64,000 nt of DNA from Billgrantia antri (GTDB lineage Bacteria; Pseudomonadota; Gammaproteobacteria; Pseudomonadales; Halomonadaceae), in assembly GCF_019430905.1 (NCBI RefSeq), contig NZ_JAHYCA010000002.1:124001-188000 (forward strand), written 5' to 3'. Within the stretch, counting starts at the first letter, position 1, and each line of letters opens with the position of its first letter. This document shows, one piece after another, positions 39,098 to 49,318 of this stretch. The translations under genes and the position numbers were made by a program. The notes beneath the pieces were generated by a model that had not been told where the DNA came from, searched no databases, and saw only the letters and a program-made list of their open reading frames with translations.

Positions 39098-41686
39098 CTA
39101 CAACCTCTCGCGCCAGGCATAGATCAACTCCAGTGCTCGCCGCGGCGTCAGCTCATCCGGGTCGAGGCCGGCCAAGTCGTCGAGCAGGGGGTGTGGCGCC
39201 GTGGCAAACAGGTCGTTCTGCAGCGGGGCCGGTCCGCTATCGTGCCTAGGGGTGCCGCGATGGCTCTGGTCGACTTCCTGCTGCTCGAGTTGCGCCAGCT
39301 TGTCCCGAGCCCGCGCGATCACTGATGGCGGCACGCCGGCCAGCTGTGCCACCTGCAGACCGTAGCTCTGGCTGGCAGGGCCTTCCTCCACGCGGTGCAT
39401 AAAGACGATGCCGTCGCGGTGCTCGGCGGCGGTGAGGTGCACGTTGGCAACCCCCTCAGCCTGGTCGGTCAGCGCGGTCATCTCGAAGTAGTGGGTGGCG
39501 AACAGCGTGAAGGCGCGCGTGCGAGTCAGGTGCTCGGCGCTGGCCCAGGCCAGCGACAGGCCGTCGAAGGTGCTGGTGCCGCGGCCAATCTCGTCCATCA
39601 GCACCAGGCTGTGGTCGGTGGCGTTGTGCAAGATGCTGGCTGTCTCGGTCATCTCCACCATGAAGGTGGAGCGGCCGCCGGCGAGGTCATCCGATGAGCC
39701 GATGCGGGTGAAGATGCGGTCCACCGGACCGATGCAGGCCTCGTCGGCAGGGACGAAACTGCCGGTATGCGCGAGCAGCACGATCAGTGCCGCCTGGCGC
39801 ATGTAGGTCGACTTGCCGCCCATGTTGGGGCCGGTGATGACCAGCATGCGACGGCGCTCGTCGAGCACCAGGTCGTTGGGCACGAAGGGCGCGTCGCTGA
39901 CGTGCTCGACCACCGGGTGGCGGCCGCCGCGAATCTCGATACCCGGCGCCTCGGCGAGGCGGGGGCGCGAGAAGCCGAGCGCCTGGGCGCGCTCGGCGAA
40001 GGCCGCCAGCACGTCCAGGGCGGCCAGGGCGCGACCGGTGCCCTGGAGTGCATTGAGTTCGGCGTTGAGCGAATCGAGCAGGCCGTCGTAGAGCAGTTTC
40101 TCGCGGGCCAGGGCGCGCGACTTGGCCGACAGTGCCTTGTCCTCGAACTCCTTGAGTTCGGGAATGATGAAGCGTTCGGCGTTCTTCAGGGTCTGGCGCC
40201 GGATGTAGTCGACCGGCGCCTCGCGGGCCTGGGCGCGGGGAATCTCGATGTAGTAGCCGTGCACCCGGTTGTAGCCCACCTTGAGGCCGGCGAGGCCGGT
40301 GCGTTCTCGCTCGCGGGCCTCGAGCTGCACCAGGTAGTCGCCGGCGTGCTCGGCCAGCCCGCGGTAGTCGTCGAGCTCGGCATCGAAGCCTTCGCGGATC
40401 ACGCCGCCGTCGCGGATCACCACCGGCGGGTTGTCGACCAGCCCGCGGGTGAGCAGGTCGGCGAGTTCGGGGTAGGGGCGGATATGGTGGGCCAGATCGT
40501 CCAGCGCGGTGCCGTCGCTGTAGTCGGCGAGTTCGCGCTCCAGCGCCGGCAGGGCCAGCAGGGCGTCGCGCAGGCGGGCGAGATCCCGTGGCCGTGCACT
40601 GTAGAGCGCCACGCGCGCCAGGATGCGCTCGACGTCGCCGATCGCCTTGAGCTGCTCGCGCAGGGCCACGAAGCCCTCCCGCTCGAGCAGCAGGGCGACG
40701 GCTGCCTGGCGCCCTTGCACCTGGCTGCGGTCGCGCAGCGGGCGGTTGAGCCAACGCTTGAGCAGTCGCGAGCCCATGGCGGTGGCGGTAGTATCGAGCA
40801 CGCTGGCCAGGGTGTTGTCGCTGCTGCCGCCGAGATTGATGTCGATCTCGAGGTTGCGCCGGCTGGCGGCATCGATCACCACGGCGTCGTCGCGGTTCTC
40901 GACACCCAAGGCGGTGACGTGGGGCAGCCGCGAACGCTGGGTGTCGCGGGCGTACTCGACCAGCACCCCGGCGGCGGTAAGTGCCGCTTCGAGGTGGGCG
41001 CAGCCGAAGCCGCGCAGATCCTGCACCTGGAACTGGTCGCACAGCAGGCGGGTGGCGGATTCGAGGTCGAACAGCCAGTCGCTCTGGCGGCGCAGGCCCT
41101 GTCGGCCCTCCAGGGCGGGTGGCAGCGGCAGGCTCTCGGGCAGGAGCAGTTCCGCCGGGTCGAGGCGCTGCAGCTCGGCCAGCATGTCGCCTTCTCCCTC
41201 CACTTCGAGCACGCTGAAGCGGCCACTGGAGAGTTCCAGCCAGGCGATGCCCCAGCAATCACCGGCCGGATGCACCGCCACCAGCAAGTTGTCGCGGCGG
41301 GCGTCGAGCAGCGCCTCGTCATAGAGGGTGCCGGGGGTGACGATACGCACCACGCGGCGCTCCACCGGCCCCTTGCTCGTCGCCGGATCGCCGATCTGCT
41401 CGCAGATCGCCACCGACTCCCCAGCCTTCACCAGGCGTGCCAGATACCCTTCGGCACTGTGGTAGGGCACTCCGGCCATGGGAATCGGCTTGCCCGCGGA
41501 CTGGCCGCGCTGGGTCAGGGTAATGTCGAGCAGCGCGGCGGCGCGCCTGGCGTCGTCGAAGAACAGCTCGTAGAAATCGCCCATTCGATAGAACAGCAGC
41601 ACCTCGGGGTGCTCGCGCTTGATCTTCAGGTACTGGGCCATCATCGGCGTATGGCTCGGCACATCCGTCTTGACCGCGTCGTTCAT
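39098..41686 (-). CDS. mutS: DNA mismatch repair protein MutS
   Basis: An 862-residue mismatch-recognition ATPase. The N-terminal domain carries the mismatch-wedge motif in [14 protein letters not shown] (Phe-X-Glu as FYE). The ATPase domain has Walker [10 protein letters not shown] at roughly residue 620 and Walker [14 protein letters not shown], followed by FATHYFEMT. The C-terminal tetramerisation tail is present ([19 protein letters not shown]). I chose the ATG at 41684-41686, which gives [23 protein letters not shown]; the upstream in-frame extension is not conserved. Confidence 0.98.
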   Translation of the reverse strand: MNDAVKTDVPSHTPMMAQYLKIKREHPEVLLFYRMGDFYELFFDDARRAAALLDITLTQRGQSAGKPIPMAGVPYHSAEGYLARLVKAGESVAICEQIGDPATSKGPVERRVVRIVTPGTLYDEALLDARRDNLLVAVHPAGDCWGIAWLELSSGRFSVLEVEGEGDMLAELQRLDPAELLLPESLPLPPALEGRQGLRRQSDWLFDLESATRLLCDQFQVQDLRGFGCAHLEAALTAAGVLVEYARDTQRSRLPHVTALGVENRDDAVVIDAASRRNLEIDINLGGSSDNTLASVLDTTATAMGSRLLKRWLNRPLRDRSQVQGRQAAVALLLEREGFVALREQLKAIGDVERILARVALYSARPRDLARLRDALLALPALERELADYSDGTALDDLAHHIRPYPELADLLTRGLVDNPPVVIRDGGVIREGFDAELDDYRGLAEHAGDYLVQLEARERERTGLAGLKVGYNRVHGYYIEIPRAQAREAPVDYIRRQTLKNAERFIIPELKEFEDKALSAKSRALAREKLLYDGLLDSLNAELNALQGTGRALAALDVLAAFAERAQALGFSRPRLAEAPGIEIRGGRHPVVEHVSDAPFVPNDLVLDERRRMLVITGPNMGGKSTYMRQAALIVLLAHTGSFVPADEACIGPVDRIFTRIGSSDDLAGGRSTFMVEMTETASILHNATDHSLVLMDEIGRGTSTFDGLSLAWASAEHLTRTRAFTLFATHYFEMTALTDQAEGVANVHLTAAEHRDGIVFMHRVEEGPASQSYGLQVAQLAGVPPSVIARARDKLAQLEQQEVDQSHRGTPRHDSGPAPLQNDLFATAPHPLLDDLAGLDPDELTPRRALELIYAWRERL

Positions 41687-41880
41687 GCTTTCTCGGCTGG
41701 CTCGTCGGTTGTGTGGGGCATGGAAGAGAGCAAGGTTACCACGCCCCATGCGGCGTCGACACGATACAAGCTGATGGCCTGCTGTCGAGGGCAAGGATAC
41801 GCTATGGTAAGGCTGTTGCAGGACATGCGGTCGGTGCCGCGGCTCTCTGCCCCCGACCCTACCGACAAAGGAGCGATACC

Positions 41881-42393
41881 ATGCCCCACAGTGCCTCCAG
41901 CCTGGCCAACCTCGACCTCGCCACGCTCGCCGAGCGGCTCGGACGGCGCTGCCGCGAGCATGGCGTCAGCGTCACCACGGCTGAATCCTGTACCGGCGGC
42001 GGGGTGGCCAGCGCCATCACTTCGGTGGCCGGCAGCTCGGACTACTTCGAAACCGGCTACGTCACCTATTCCAACGCCGCCAAGGCGCGCCTGCTGGGTG
42101 TGCCCGAGGCACTGATTGCCCAGCACGGGGCGGTCAGCCGTGAAGTCGTGGAGGCCATGGTGGCCGGCGCCTGCCGCGACAGCGGCGCCAAGCTCGGCGT
42201 GGCAATCAGCGGGGTGGCCGGACCCGACGGTGGCACGCCCGAGAAGCCGGTGGGCACCGTGTGGCTGGCCTGGGGCAGCGAGGCGCAACAACAGGCCGAG
42301 CGCTTCCAGTTCCCTGGCGACCGACGGGCAGTGCGTGAGCGCGCGGTACGCGAGGCCATCGTCGGGTTGATTCGTTACCTCGAAACCGACTAG
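41881..42393 (+). CDS. pncC: Nicotinamide-nucleotide amidase (CinA C-terminal type)
   Basis: A 170-residue stand-alone CinA C-terminal domain that deamidates nicotinamide mononucleotide to nicotinate mononucleotide, recycling NAD. The motifs [26 protein letters not shown] and [24 protein letters not shown] are those of PncC/YgaD. ATG 41881 follows AAAGGAGCGATACC. It precedes recA on the same strand, as in E. coli and Pseudomonas. Confidence 0.95.
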   Translation: MPHSASSLANLDLATLAERLGRRCREHGVSVTTAESCTGGGVASAITSVAGSSDYFETGYVTYSNAAKARLLGVPEALIAQHGAVSREVVEAMVAGACRDSGAKLGVAISGVAGPDGGTPEKPVGTVWLAWGSEAQQQAERFQFPGDRRAVRERAVREAIVGLIRYLETD

Positions 42394-42418
42394 TCGCGCG
42401 GCGAATTTTTCGTCATAC

Positions 42419-42438
42419 TACTGTCCAACCATACAGTG
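42419..42438 (+). promoter_or_regulatory. LexA box of recA
   Basis: TACTGTCCAACCATACAGTG contains the exact CTGT-N8-ACAG half-site pair at 42421-42436, 80 bp before the recA start. This places recA under LexA (SOS) control. Confidence 0.92.
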
Positions 42439-42515
42439 TCCGGGCGAGCTCCCCGTTGGCAGCCCGCCATCCATCTGCACCTGCAAGCGTCTGCGAGTTC
42501 TGCGAGGAGAGCCTC

Positions 42516-43580
42516 ATGGCACAGGATGAAAATCGTTCCAAGGCATTGAATGCCGCCCTTTCCCAGATCGAGCGCCAGTTCGGCAAGGGTACCGTGATGC
42601 GCCTGGGCGATACGCCGCGAGTGGTGATGCCATCGGTATCCACCGGCTCGCTGGGGCTCGACATCGCACTGGGTATCGGCGGCCTGCCCTACGGCCGGGT
42701 GGTGGAGATCTTCGGCCCGGAATCCTCGGGCAAGACCACCCTGACCCTGTCGGTGATCGCCCAGGCCCAGCGCCAGGGCAAGACCTGCGCCTTCATCGAC
42801 GCCGAGCACGCGCTGGACCCGAGCTACGCCGAGAAGCTCGGCGTCAACCTCGACGACCTGCTGGTGTCGCAGCCCGACACCGGCGAGCAGGCACTCGAGA
42901 TCTGCGACATGCTGGTGCGCTCCGGCGGGGTCGACGTGATCATCATCGACTCGGTGGCGGCGCTGACCCCGCGGGCCGAGATCGAAGGCGAGATGGGCGA
43001 CTCCCACGTCGGCCTGCAAGCGCGTCTGATGTCTCAGGCCCTGCGCAAGATCACTGGCCACATCAAGAACGCCAACTGCATGGTGGTGTTCATCAACCAG
43101 ATCCGCATGAAGATCGGCGTCATGTTCGGCAGCCCCGAAACCACTACCGGCGGCAATGCGCTCAAGTTCTACGCCAGCGTGCGCCTCGACATCCGCCGCA
43201 CGGGCTCGGTGAAGCAGGGTGACGAGGTGACCGGCAACGAGACCCGGGTGAAGGTGGTCAAGAACAAGGTGGCGCCGCCGTTCCGTCAGGCCGAGTTCCA
43301 GATCCTCTACGGCAAGGGTATCTACCATGCCGGCGAGGTGGTCGACCTGGGCGTGCAGTGCAACCTGATCGACAAGGCCGGTGCCTGGTACAGCTACCAG
43401 GGCAACAAGATCGGTCAGGGCAAGGCCAACGCTGCCCAGTTCCTCGAGGACAACCCGGCGGTGATGGAGGAGATCGAGAGCCAGATCCGCGGCCAACTGC
43501 TGGCCACGGGCGCGCCCAAGGAAGAAGAGGCCGAGGAGCCGGTGGCCGCCGACGCCGAGCGCGAGGACGACCTGCTCTAA
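42516..43580 (+). CDS. recA: Recombinase RecA
   Basis: A 354-residue recombinase and SOS co-protease. Walker A is GPESSGKTT at residues 67-75 and Walker B is [11 protein letters not shown]; loops L1 ([24 protein letters not shown]) and L2 ([19 protein letters not shown]) are intact. The acidic C-terminus ([19 protein letters not shown]) is typical. I chose the ATG at 42516, which follows GAGGAGAGCCTC. recX begins 3 bp after the stop. Confidence 0.99.
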   Translation: MAQDENRSKALNAALSQIERQFGKGTVMRLGDTPRVVMPSVSTGSLGLDIALGIGGLPYGRVVEIFGPESSGKTTLTLSVIAQAQRQGKTCAFIDAEHALDPSYAEKLGVNLDDLLVSQPDTGEQALEICDMLVRSGGVDVIIIDSVAALTPRAEIEGEMGDSHVGLQARLMSQALRKITGHIKNANCMVVFINQIRMKIGVMFGSPETTTGGNALKFYASVRLDIRRTGSVKQGDEVTGNETRVKVVKNKVAPPFRQAEFQILYGKGIYHAGEVVDLGVQCNLIDKAGAWYSYQGNKIGQGKANAAQFLEDNPAVMEEIESQIRGQLLATGAPKEEEAEEPVAADAEREDDLL

Positions 43581-43583
43581 GTC

Positions 43584-44063
43584 ATGCCTGCCCAGCCCGA
43601 AGCGCATGCGTCGTCCCCGCGGGACGACGCCATTCGTCTGCTGGCCCGGCGCGAGTACTCGCGCGCCGAGCTGGCGCAGCGGCTGGCGTCCCGGGCACAC
43701 CCTCCCGAGGCGATCGACGCCTGCCTCGACGCGCTGGCCGAGGACGGCCTGCAGTCCGACGCGCGTTTCGCCGAGAGCTTTCTGCGCTCGCGAATGATGC
43801 GCGGTCAGGGGCCGCTCAAGGTGCGCGGCGAGCTGGAGCGGCGCGGCGTCGAGCGCACGCTGGTTGCCACTACGCTGGCCGCAGCCGAGCAGGACGGCGA
43901 GGTCGACTGGTTCGAGCTGGCCGCCGAAGCGCTATCCCGGCGCTTCACCCACCCCGGCGACTCCCCTCGCGAACGCGCCCGACGCGAGCGTTTTCTGGCC
44001 TCGCGAGGCTTCGATTTCGACCAGATCCGCCATGCCCTGGAGCGGCTCGGCGCAACCGAATGA
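43584..44063 (+). CDS. recX: Regulatory protein RecX
   Basis: A 159-residue all-helical inhibitor that caps and destabilises RecA filaments. AIRLLARREYSRAELAQRLASR is the first three-helix repeat, and SFLRSRMMRGQGPLKVRGELERRGV is the typical second repeat. The third repeat is near the C-terminus (RRERFLASRGFDFDQIRHAL). Directly after recA, so transcription is probably by read-through from the SOS promoter. Confidence 0.95.
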   Translation: MPAQPEAHASSPRDDAIRLLARREYSRAELAQRLASRAHPPEAIDACLDALAEDGLQSDARFAESFLRSRMMRGQGPLKVRGELERRGVERTLVATTLAAAEQDGEVDWFELAAEALSRRFTHPGDSPRERARRERFLASRGFDFDQIRHALERLGATE

Positions 44064-44085
44064 CGCTCAGCTTGGGCGCCTCCCC

Positions 44086-44113
44086 TTCAGTCGCTTGACA
44101 TCTGCGTTATAAT
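44086..44113 (+). promoter_or_regulatory. Promoter of alaS
   Basis: A consensus TATAAT at 44108-44113. The best-spaced -35 is TTCAGT at 44086-44091 (16 bp). A perfect TTGACA at 44095-44100 is only 7 bp from the -10 and cannot pair with it. The leader to the start codon is about 118 nt. Confidence 0.5.
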
Positions 44114-44237
44114 GCCTCCCTTTGTGAACGCCCTTGGTGGCGCTCCTGACACGTCAAGGCGTGCGATTCGGCCAGGTGGAAACGGTGCCGGACGCGCCTG
44201 CCCGTCGGGTGACCACGCTCATCGCCACGGATACCCC

Positions 44238-46847
44238 ATGAAAAGCGCAGACATCAGACAGGCCTTTCTGAGTTACTTCGAGGAGCACGGCCACACCATC
44301 GTACCGTCGAGCTCCCTGGTGCCGGGCAATGACCCGACGCTGCTGTTCACCAACGCCGGCATGGTACCGTTCAAGGACGTCTTCCTCGGTCGCGACCCGC
44401 GTCCCTACGTGCGCGCGACCTCGGCGCAGCGCTGCGTGCGCGCCGGTGGCAAGCACAACGACCTCGACAACGTCGGCTATACCGCGCGTCATCACACCTT
44501 CTTCGAGATGCTGGGAAACTTCAGCTTCGGTGACTATTTCAAGCGCGACGCCATCCGCTTCGCCTGGGAGTTCCTCACCCAGCGCCTGGGACTGCCGGCC
44601 GAGAAGCTGTGGGTCACGGTGCACGTCAGCGACGACGAGGCGGAGAAGATCTGGAAAGAGGAGATCGGCGTCGACCCGGCGCGTTTCTCCAAGCTCGACG
44701 AGGACAACTTCTGGCAGATGGGCGATACCGGCCCCTGCGGGCCGAGCTCGGAGATTTTCTTCGACCACGGCCCCGATGTGTGGGGCGGCCCTCCCGGCAG
44801 CCCCGAGGAGGACGGCGACCGCTACATCGAGATCTGGAACCTGGTGTTCATGCAGTTCGACCGCGATGCGGCCGGCAACCTGAACCCGCTGCCCAAGCCC
44901 TCCATCGACACCGGCATGGGGCTGGAGCGCGTGGCGGCGGTGCTGCAGGGCGTGCATTCCAACTACGAGATCGACCTGTTCCAGAACCTGCTCGAGGCCG
45001 CAGCCCGCCACACCGGCCACGCGGATACCACCACGCCCTCGCTGCGGGTGATCGCCGACCATATCCGTTCCTGCGCCTTCCTGATCGCCGACGGCGTGCT
45101 GCCTTCCAACGAGGGGCGCGGCTACGTGCTGCGCCGGATCATTCGTCGCGCCATTCGTCACGGCAACAAGCTGGGCGCCAAGGGTAACTTCTTCCACAAG
45201 CTCGTCGGCGCCCTCGATGTCGAGATGGGCGAGGCCTATCCCGAGCTGCGCGAGGCGCGCCATCAGATCGAGCGCATCCTGCTCAAGGAGGAGGAGCAGT
45301 TCGCCCGTACCCTCGAGCACGGCATGCGTCTGCTGGAAGAGGCGCTGGCCGATCTCGACGGCGACGTACTGCCGGGCGAGACGGTATTCAAGCTCTACGA
45401 CACCTACGGCTTCCCCTATGACCTGACCGCCGACGTCTGCCGCGAGCGCAGCGTGACCCTCGACGAGGCCGGCTTCGAGCGCGAGCTCGAGGCCCAGCGC
45501 GAGCGCGCCCGCGCCGCCAGCCAGTTCGGTGCCGACTACGGCGCGGCGCTGGAACTCGAGGGCGAGACCGCCTTCACCGGCTATGACCAGCTCGAGGATC
45601 GTGCTGCCGTGACCGCCATCGTCGATCGCGAGGGCAACGCCCTGGCGGCGCTGGAGCCCGAGCAGCGCGGCATGGTGGTGCTCGACCGCACGCCGTTCTA
45701 CGGCGAATCCGGCGGCCAGGTGGGTGATACCGGCTACCTGCTCGCCGAGGGTGGCCGTTTCCTGGTCACCGATACCCAAAAGCAGGGCGGCCACCACCTG
45801 CACCACGGCGTACTGCTGGAAGGCAGCCTCGCCGTAGGTGCCGAGGTGCGTCCCCAGGTCGACGCCGGGCTGCGTGCGGCCACCGTGCGTAACCATTCTG
45901 CCACCCACCTGATGCACAAGGCGCTGCGCATGGTGCTGGGCGATCACGTGCAGCAGAAGGGCTCGCTGGTGACACCCGAACGGCTGCGCTTCGACTTCAG
46001 CCACTTCGAGGCCATGACGCCCGAGCAGCTCGGCGAAGTGGAGCGCCTGGTCAACGAGCAGATCCTCGCCAACGCGCCGACTCGCATCGAGCAGATGACC
46101 CTCGACCAGGCCAAGGCCAAGGGCGCGGCGGCGCTGTTCGAGGCCAAGTACGCCGACAGCGTGCGGGTGCTGACCATCGGCGCCGACGACTTCTCCATCG
46201 AACTGTGCGGCGGCACCCACGTGGCCCGTAGCGGCGACATCGGTTGCTTCCATATCGTCGGCGAGCAGGGCATCGCCGCCGGGGTGCGCCGTATCGAGGC
46301 GATCACCGGCGAGGGGGCGCTGGCCTATTTCCGCGAGCAGGAGGCACGACTGGCGCGTATCGGCGAGCGTCTCAAGGCCAAGCCGGAGCAGGTCGAGGAG
46401 CGCGTCGAGGCGCTGGCCGAGCGCAACCGCAGCCTGGAGAAGGAGCTCGAGCGGCTCAAGGCCAAGCTGGCCAGCGCTGCCGGTAGCGATATGCTCAGTC
46501 AGGCTCGCGAGGTCAGCGGCATCAAGGTGCTGGCGACCCGGCTCGAGGGCGTGTCCGCCAAGGAGCTGCGCGGCGTACTCGACCAGCTCAAGAACAAGCT
46601 GGGCTCGGGCATCGTGGTGCTCGGCGTCGCGGACAGCGATGCCGGCAAGGTGAGCCTGATCGCCGGCGTCACCGATGATCTGACGGCCCGCGTGAAGGCC
46701 GGCGAGCTGGTCAACCACGTCGCCTCCCAGGTCGGCGGCAAGGGCGGTGGCCGGGCCGACATGGCCCAGGCCGGCGGCAGCGACGTCGGGGCTCTGCCGG
46801 CGGCGCTGGAGAGCGTGCCCGCCTGGGTCGAGCAGCGCCTGCAGTAA
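44238..46847 (+). CDS. alaS: Alanyl-tRNA synthetase
   Basis: An 869-residue class II synthetase with an editing domain. The N-terminus [19 protein letters not shown] is standard, motif 2 has [16 protein letters not shown], and the editing/zinc site is formed by HSATHLMH and CGGTHV (roughly residues 555 and 655). The C-terminal C-Ala domain with [15 protein letters not shown] is complete. I chose the ATG at 44238; an in-frame extension to 44112 overlaps the promoter region. Confidence 0.98.
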   Translation: MKSADIRQAFLSYFEEHGHTIVPSSSLVPGNDPTLLFTNAGMVPFKDVFLGRDPRPYVRATSAQRCVRAGGKHNDLDNVGYTARHHTFFEMLGNFSFGDYFKRDAIRFAWEFLTQRLGLPAEKLWVTVHVSDDEAEKIWKEEIGVDPARFSKLDEDNFWQMGDTGPCGPSSEIFFDHGPDVWGGPPGSPEEDGDRYIEIWNLVFMQFDRDAAGNLNPLPKPSIDTGMGLERVAAVLQGVHSNYEIDLFQNLLEAAARHTGHADTTTPSLRVIADHIRSCAFLIADGVLPSNEGRGYVLRRIIRRAIRHGNKLGAKGNFFHKLVGALDVEMGEAYPELREARHQIERILLKEEEQFARTLEHGMRLLEEALADLDGDVLPGETVFKLYDTYGFPYDLTADVCRERSVTLDEAGFERELEAQRERARAASQFGADYGAALELEGETAFTGYDQLEDRAAVTAIVDREGNALAALEPEQRGMVVLDRTPFYGESGGQVGDTGYLLAEGGRFLVTDTQKQGGHHLHHGVLLEGSLAVGAEVRPQVDAGLRAATVRNHSATHLMHKALRMVLGDHVQQKGSLVTPERLRFDFSHFEAMTPEQLGEVERLVNEQILANAPTRIEQMTLDQAKAKGAAALFEAKYADSVRVLTIGADDFSIELCGGTHVARSGDIGCFHIVGEQGIAAGVRRIEAITGEGALAYFREQEARLARIGERLKAKPEQVEERVEALAERNRSLEKELERLKAKLASAAGSDMLSQAREVSGIKVLATRLEGVSAKELRGVLDQLKNKLGSGIVVLGVADSDAGKVSLIAGVTDDLTARVKAGELVNHVASQVGGKGGGRADMAQAGGSDVGALPAALESVPAWVEQRLQ

Positions 46848-46855
46848 TGCGAGAC

Positions 46856-46886
46856 AGGGCCGGTGACCGCGATGTCCCGGCCCTTT
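46856..46886 (+). terminator. Terminator-like hairpin after alaS
   Basis: AGGGCCGG (46856-46863) pairs with CCGGCCCT (46877-46884), followed by TT. It starts 9 bp after the alaS stop. The loop is 13 nt and the T tract is short. Confidence 0.6.
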
Positions 46887-46947
46887 GACTTTGACGACTT
46901 TCACTCATCCGGGCGCGTTGCGCTCGACATGCGAGGGAAAACCGTAG

Positions 46948-48198
46948 ATGGCACTATACGTACAGAAATTCGGCGGCACCTCGGTAGGCTCCGTGGAGCG
47001 CATCAAGGCCGTGGCCGAAAAGGTCAAGGGCTTCCGTGACGATGGCCATCAGGTCGTGGTCGTGGTTTCCGCCATGAGCGGCGAAACCAACCGCCTGATC
47101 GGCATGGCCAACGAGATCAACGACGAGCCCACGCCGCGAGAGATGGACATGCTGGTCTCCACCGGCGAGCAGGTGACCATCTCGCTGCTGGCGCTGGCCC
47201 TGCACAAGCTCGGCGTGCCCGCGACCTCCTATACCGGCTCCCAGGTCGGTATTCTCACCGACAGCGCTCACACCAAGGCGCGTATCCAGCGTATTGAAAC
47301 CGACGAGATGCGCGAGGATCTCGACGAAGGCAAGGTGGTCGTGGTGGCCGGCTTCCAGGGGGTCGACGAGGAGGGCAACATCACCACGCTCGGGCGCGGC
47401 GGCTCGGACACTACCGGCGTGGCACTGGCGGCGGCGCTGGGTGCCGACGAGTGTCAGATCTACACCGACGTTGACGGCGTCTACACCACCGATCCGAGGG
47501 TGTGCTCCAAGGCCCAGCGCCTCGACAGCATTACCGTCGAGGAGATGCTGGAGCTTGCCAGCCTCGGCTCCAAGGTGCTGCAGATCCGCTCGGTGGAGTT
47601 TGCCGGCAAGTACAATGTCCCGCTGCGCGTGCTGTCCAGTTTCCAGGACGGCCCCGGCACCCTGATCGTTGCTGAATCCGACCAAGACGAGGACTCCATG
47701 GAAGAACCACTGATCTCCGGTATCGCCTTCACCGCCAACGAGGCCAAGCTGACGCTGCTCAACACGCCCGACGTGCCGGGCGTGGCCTCACGCATCCTCG
47801 GTCCGATTGCCGACGCCAATATCGAAGTCGACATGATCGTGCAGAACGTGGCGCCGGCCGGTGATTACACCGACTTCACCTTCACCGTGGCCAAGGGTGA
47901 CTACAAGAAGACCCTGAAGATCCTCGAGGAACAGGTGATACCCGATCTGGGCGGTGGCGAGGTCAACGGCGATGACAACATCGCCAAGGTGTCACTGGTC
48001 GGGGTCGGCATGCGCTCCCATGCGGGCGTGGCCTCCAAGATGTTCCGCGTCCTGGCGGACGAGAACATCAATATTCGTATGGTTTCCACCTCTGAAATCA
48101 AGATCTCGGTGGTGATCGACGAGAAGCAGATGGAGCTCGCCGTGCGTGCCCTGCATACCGCTTTCGGTCTGGACAAGTCCGATATCGAGAGCGAATAG
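46948..48198 (+). CDS. lysC: Aspartokinase
   Basis: A 416-residue kinase phosphorylating aspartate, the first step to lysine, threonine, methionine and, in halophiles, ectoine. The catalytic domain starts [12 protein letters not shown] with [16 protein letters not shown]; two ACT domains (about 268-330 and 345-410) bind feedback inhibitors. An in-frame ATG at 47698 with its own GAGG could give a separate beta subunit consisting of the ACT domains, as known for several lysC genes. ATG 46948. Followed by csrA, the usual Pseudomonas order. Confidence 0.97.
   Translation: MALYVQKFGGTSVGSVERIKAVAEKVKGFRDDGHQVVVVVSAMSGETNRLIGMANEINDEPTPREMDMLVSTGEQVTISLLALALHKLGVPATSYTGSQVGILTDSAHTKARIQRIETDEMREDLDEGKVVVVAGFQGVDEEGNITTLGRGGSDTTGVALAAALGADECQIYTDVDGVYTTDPRVCSKAQRLDSITVEEMLELASLGSKVLQIRSVEFAGKYNVPLRVLSSFQDGPGTLIVAESDQDEDSMEEPLISGIAFTANEAKLTLLNTPDVPGVASRILGPIADANIEVDMIVQNVAPAGDYTDFTFTVAKGDYKKTLKILEEQVIPDLGGGEVNGDDNIAKVSLVGVGMRSHAGVASKMFRVLADENINIRMVSTSEIKISVVIDEKQMELAVRALHTAFGLDKSDIESE
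47689..47700 (+). promoter_or_regulatory. Internal ribosome-binding site and start for a LysC beta subunit
   Basis: GAGG at 47689-47692 is 5 nt before an in-frame ATG at 47698-47700. Translation from it would give a 166-residue protein starting [18 protein letters not shown], exactly the regulatory ACT-domain half. Overlapping alpha/beta aspartokinases are established in Bacillus and Corynebacterium; use of this start is an inference. Confidence 0.45.
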
Positions 48199-48428
48199 GC
48201 AAACACAAGAAATTTAACAAGATCCGGACGACTTTTAGGAGGACCCTGTTCTACGCTGGGGGGAGTCTGCTGCGATGAGCGGTCTGGCTTCCCTTCAACG
48301 CTGTCATGGTGTCATGGTGGGGTTGGTGGTGGTGCACAGTGGTTCATTTGTTACATAATGCAAGCAGCAACTAAGCGTCGGGGATCGACGCGCATCCCGT
48401 TGCTAGTCGTCTGAGAAGGAGATCAGTC

Positions 48429-48629
48429 ATGCTCATCCTGACCCGCCGAGTCGGAGAAACGCTGATGATCGGTGATGACATCACCGTGACCGTCCTTGGC
48501 GTCAAGGGCAACCAGGTCCGCATTGGCGTCAATGCGCCGAAGGATGTCGCCGTACATCGTGAAGAGATCTATCAGCGCATTCAGCGCGAGAAGTCCGACG
48601 ACGATGGGGGGAGCAACCCCGCCTCGTGA
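48429..48629 (+). CDS. csrA: Carbon storage regulator CsrA
   Basis: A 66-residue RNA-binding dimer that blocks or activates translation at GGA-containing leaders. The key RNA-contact residues are present: Leu4 and Arg6 in the first strand ([11 protein letters not shown]) and Arg44 in VHREEIY. The Shine-Dalgarno sequence AAGGAG is strong. The 230-bp gap upstream of it holds TTACATAATG (near 48351-48360), a possible -10. Followed by tRNA-Ser and tRNA-Arg, as in Pseudomonas. Its activity is probably titrated by the GGA-rich RNA at 38221-38465. Confidence 0.98.
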   Translation: MLILTRRVGETLMIGDDITVTVLGVKGNQVRIGVNAPKDVAVHREEIYQRIQREKSDDDGGSNPAS

Positions 48630-48681
48630 AGCCGTGACCTCTCCCGACGTTTGGTGTTGAGAAACAAATAGCTGAATACGC

Positions 48682-48710
48682 TGGACAAAGGGGAGCGGAA
48701 ACGATAGGAT
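48682..48710 (+). promoter_or_regulatory. Promoter of the tRNA-Ser/tRNA-Arg cluster
   Basis: TGGACA at 48682-48687 and TAGGAT at 48705-48710 with 17-bp spacing, placing transcription start near 48717, a dozen bases before the tRNA-Ser. Confidence 0.6.
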
Positions 48711-48728
48711 ATGCGCCGTGTCGTTGAG

Positions 48729-48821
48729 GGAGAGGTGGCCGAGTGGCTGAAGGCGCTCCCCTGCTAAGGGAGTATGGGGTTTATAGCCCCATCGAGGGTT
48801 CGAATCCCTCCCTCTCCGCCA
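48729..48821 (+). tRNA. tRNA-Ser(GCT)
   Basis: A 93-nt class II tRNA with a long variable arm. Acceptor GGAGAGG pairs with CCTCTCC; the anticodon loop CTGCTAA gives anticodon GCT at 48763-48765 for AGC/AGU. GGTTCGAATCC is the T arm, and CCA is encoded at 48819-48821. Confidence 0.97.
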
Positions 48822-48855
48822 TGCGACACGTTGTCGTTGTTCGAAGCGTGATGAT

Positions 48856-48932
48856 GCGCCCGTAGCTCAGCTGGATAGAGTACCTGACTACGAATCAGGT
48901 GGTCGGAGGTTCGAATCCTCCCGGGCGCGCCA
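48856..48932 (+). tRNA. tRNA-Arg(ACG), copy 1
   Basis: A 77-nt tRNA. Acceptor GCGCCCG pairs with CGGGCGC; anticodon stem CCTGA/TCAGG encloses CTACGAA with anticodon ACG at 48890-48892, normally edited to ICG to read CGU, CGC and CGA. CCA is encoded. Identical to the next copy. Confidence 0.97.
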
Positions 48933-49034
48933 CGATTGGCGAAGTGAGCGCAAGCATTCGGAGTCGGGTGCCTAGGTTTCTCGTCGTACGGTTCGAAGAT
49001 GGCATCGTTTGCAAGATCGCCGATCTTGATGTTA

Positions 49035-49111
49035 GCGCCCGTAGCTCAGCTGGATAGAGTACCTGACTACGAATCAGGTGGTCGGAGGTTCGAATCCTCC
49101 CGGGCGCGCCA
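49035..49111 (+). tRNA. tRNA-Arg(ACG), copy 2
   Basis: Base-for-base the same 77 nt as the copy 179 bp upstream, including encoded CCA. The 102-bp spacer between the copies is not duplicated. Two terminators follow. Confidence 0.97.
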
Positions 49112-49117
49112 GTTTGT

Positions 49118-49152
49118 GACCCGCTCTCGCTCGAGGGCGGGTCTTCTGTTTT
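49118..49152 (+). terminator. Terminator after the tRNA cluster
   Basis: GACCCGC (49118-49124) pairs with GCGGGTC (49137-49143), followed by TTCTGTTTT. Confidence 0.8.
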
Positions 49153-49228
49153 GGTCCAGCGCATATCGCAGGACCTGCTTGTCGACTAGCCGAGCCGGCA
49201 TGGGATGATGCCGGTCGCGCGATCGTTT

Positions 49229-49262
49229 GGGTGCCCTCGTGACGCGATGGGCACCCTTTTTT
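49229..49262 (+). terminator. Second terminator between the tRNAs and dusC
   Basis: GGGTGCCC (49229-49236) pairs with GGGCACCC (49249-49256) and is followed by six T residues. It faces the convergent dusC gene. Confidence 0.85.
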
Positions 49263-49318
49263 ATCTCCTTCTCTTGCCTTGCCGTCTTGCCCCGCCCCGC
49301 TCTGTATACCCGGGGGGG

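Noticed and set aside
44095-44113. TTGACA next to TATAAT upstream of alaS as a promoter pair
   Set aside because: The two are only 7 bp apart, which RNA polymerase cannot use. The -10 was kept with a weaker -35 at proper spacing.
49300-49315. CTGTATACCCGG near the dusC end as another GntR operator
   Set aside because: It lacks the symmetric GGT half and lies at the 3' end of a gene.
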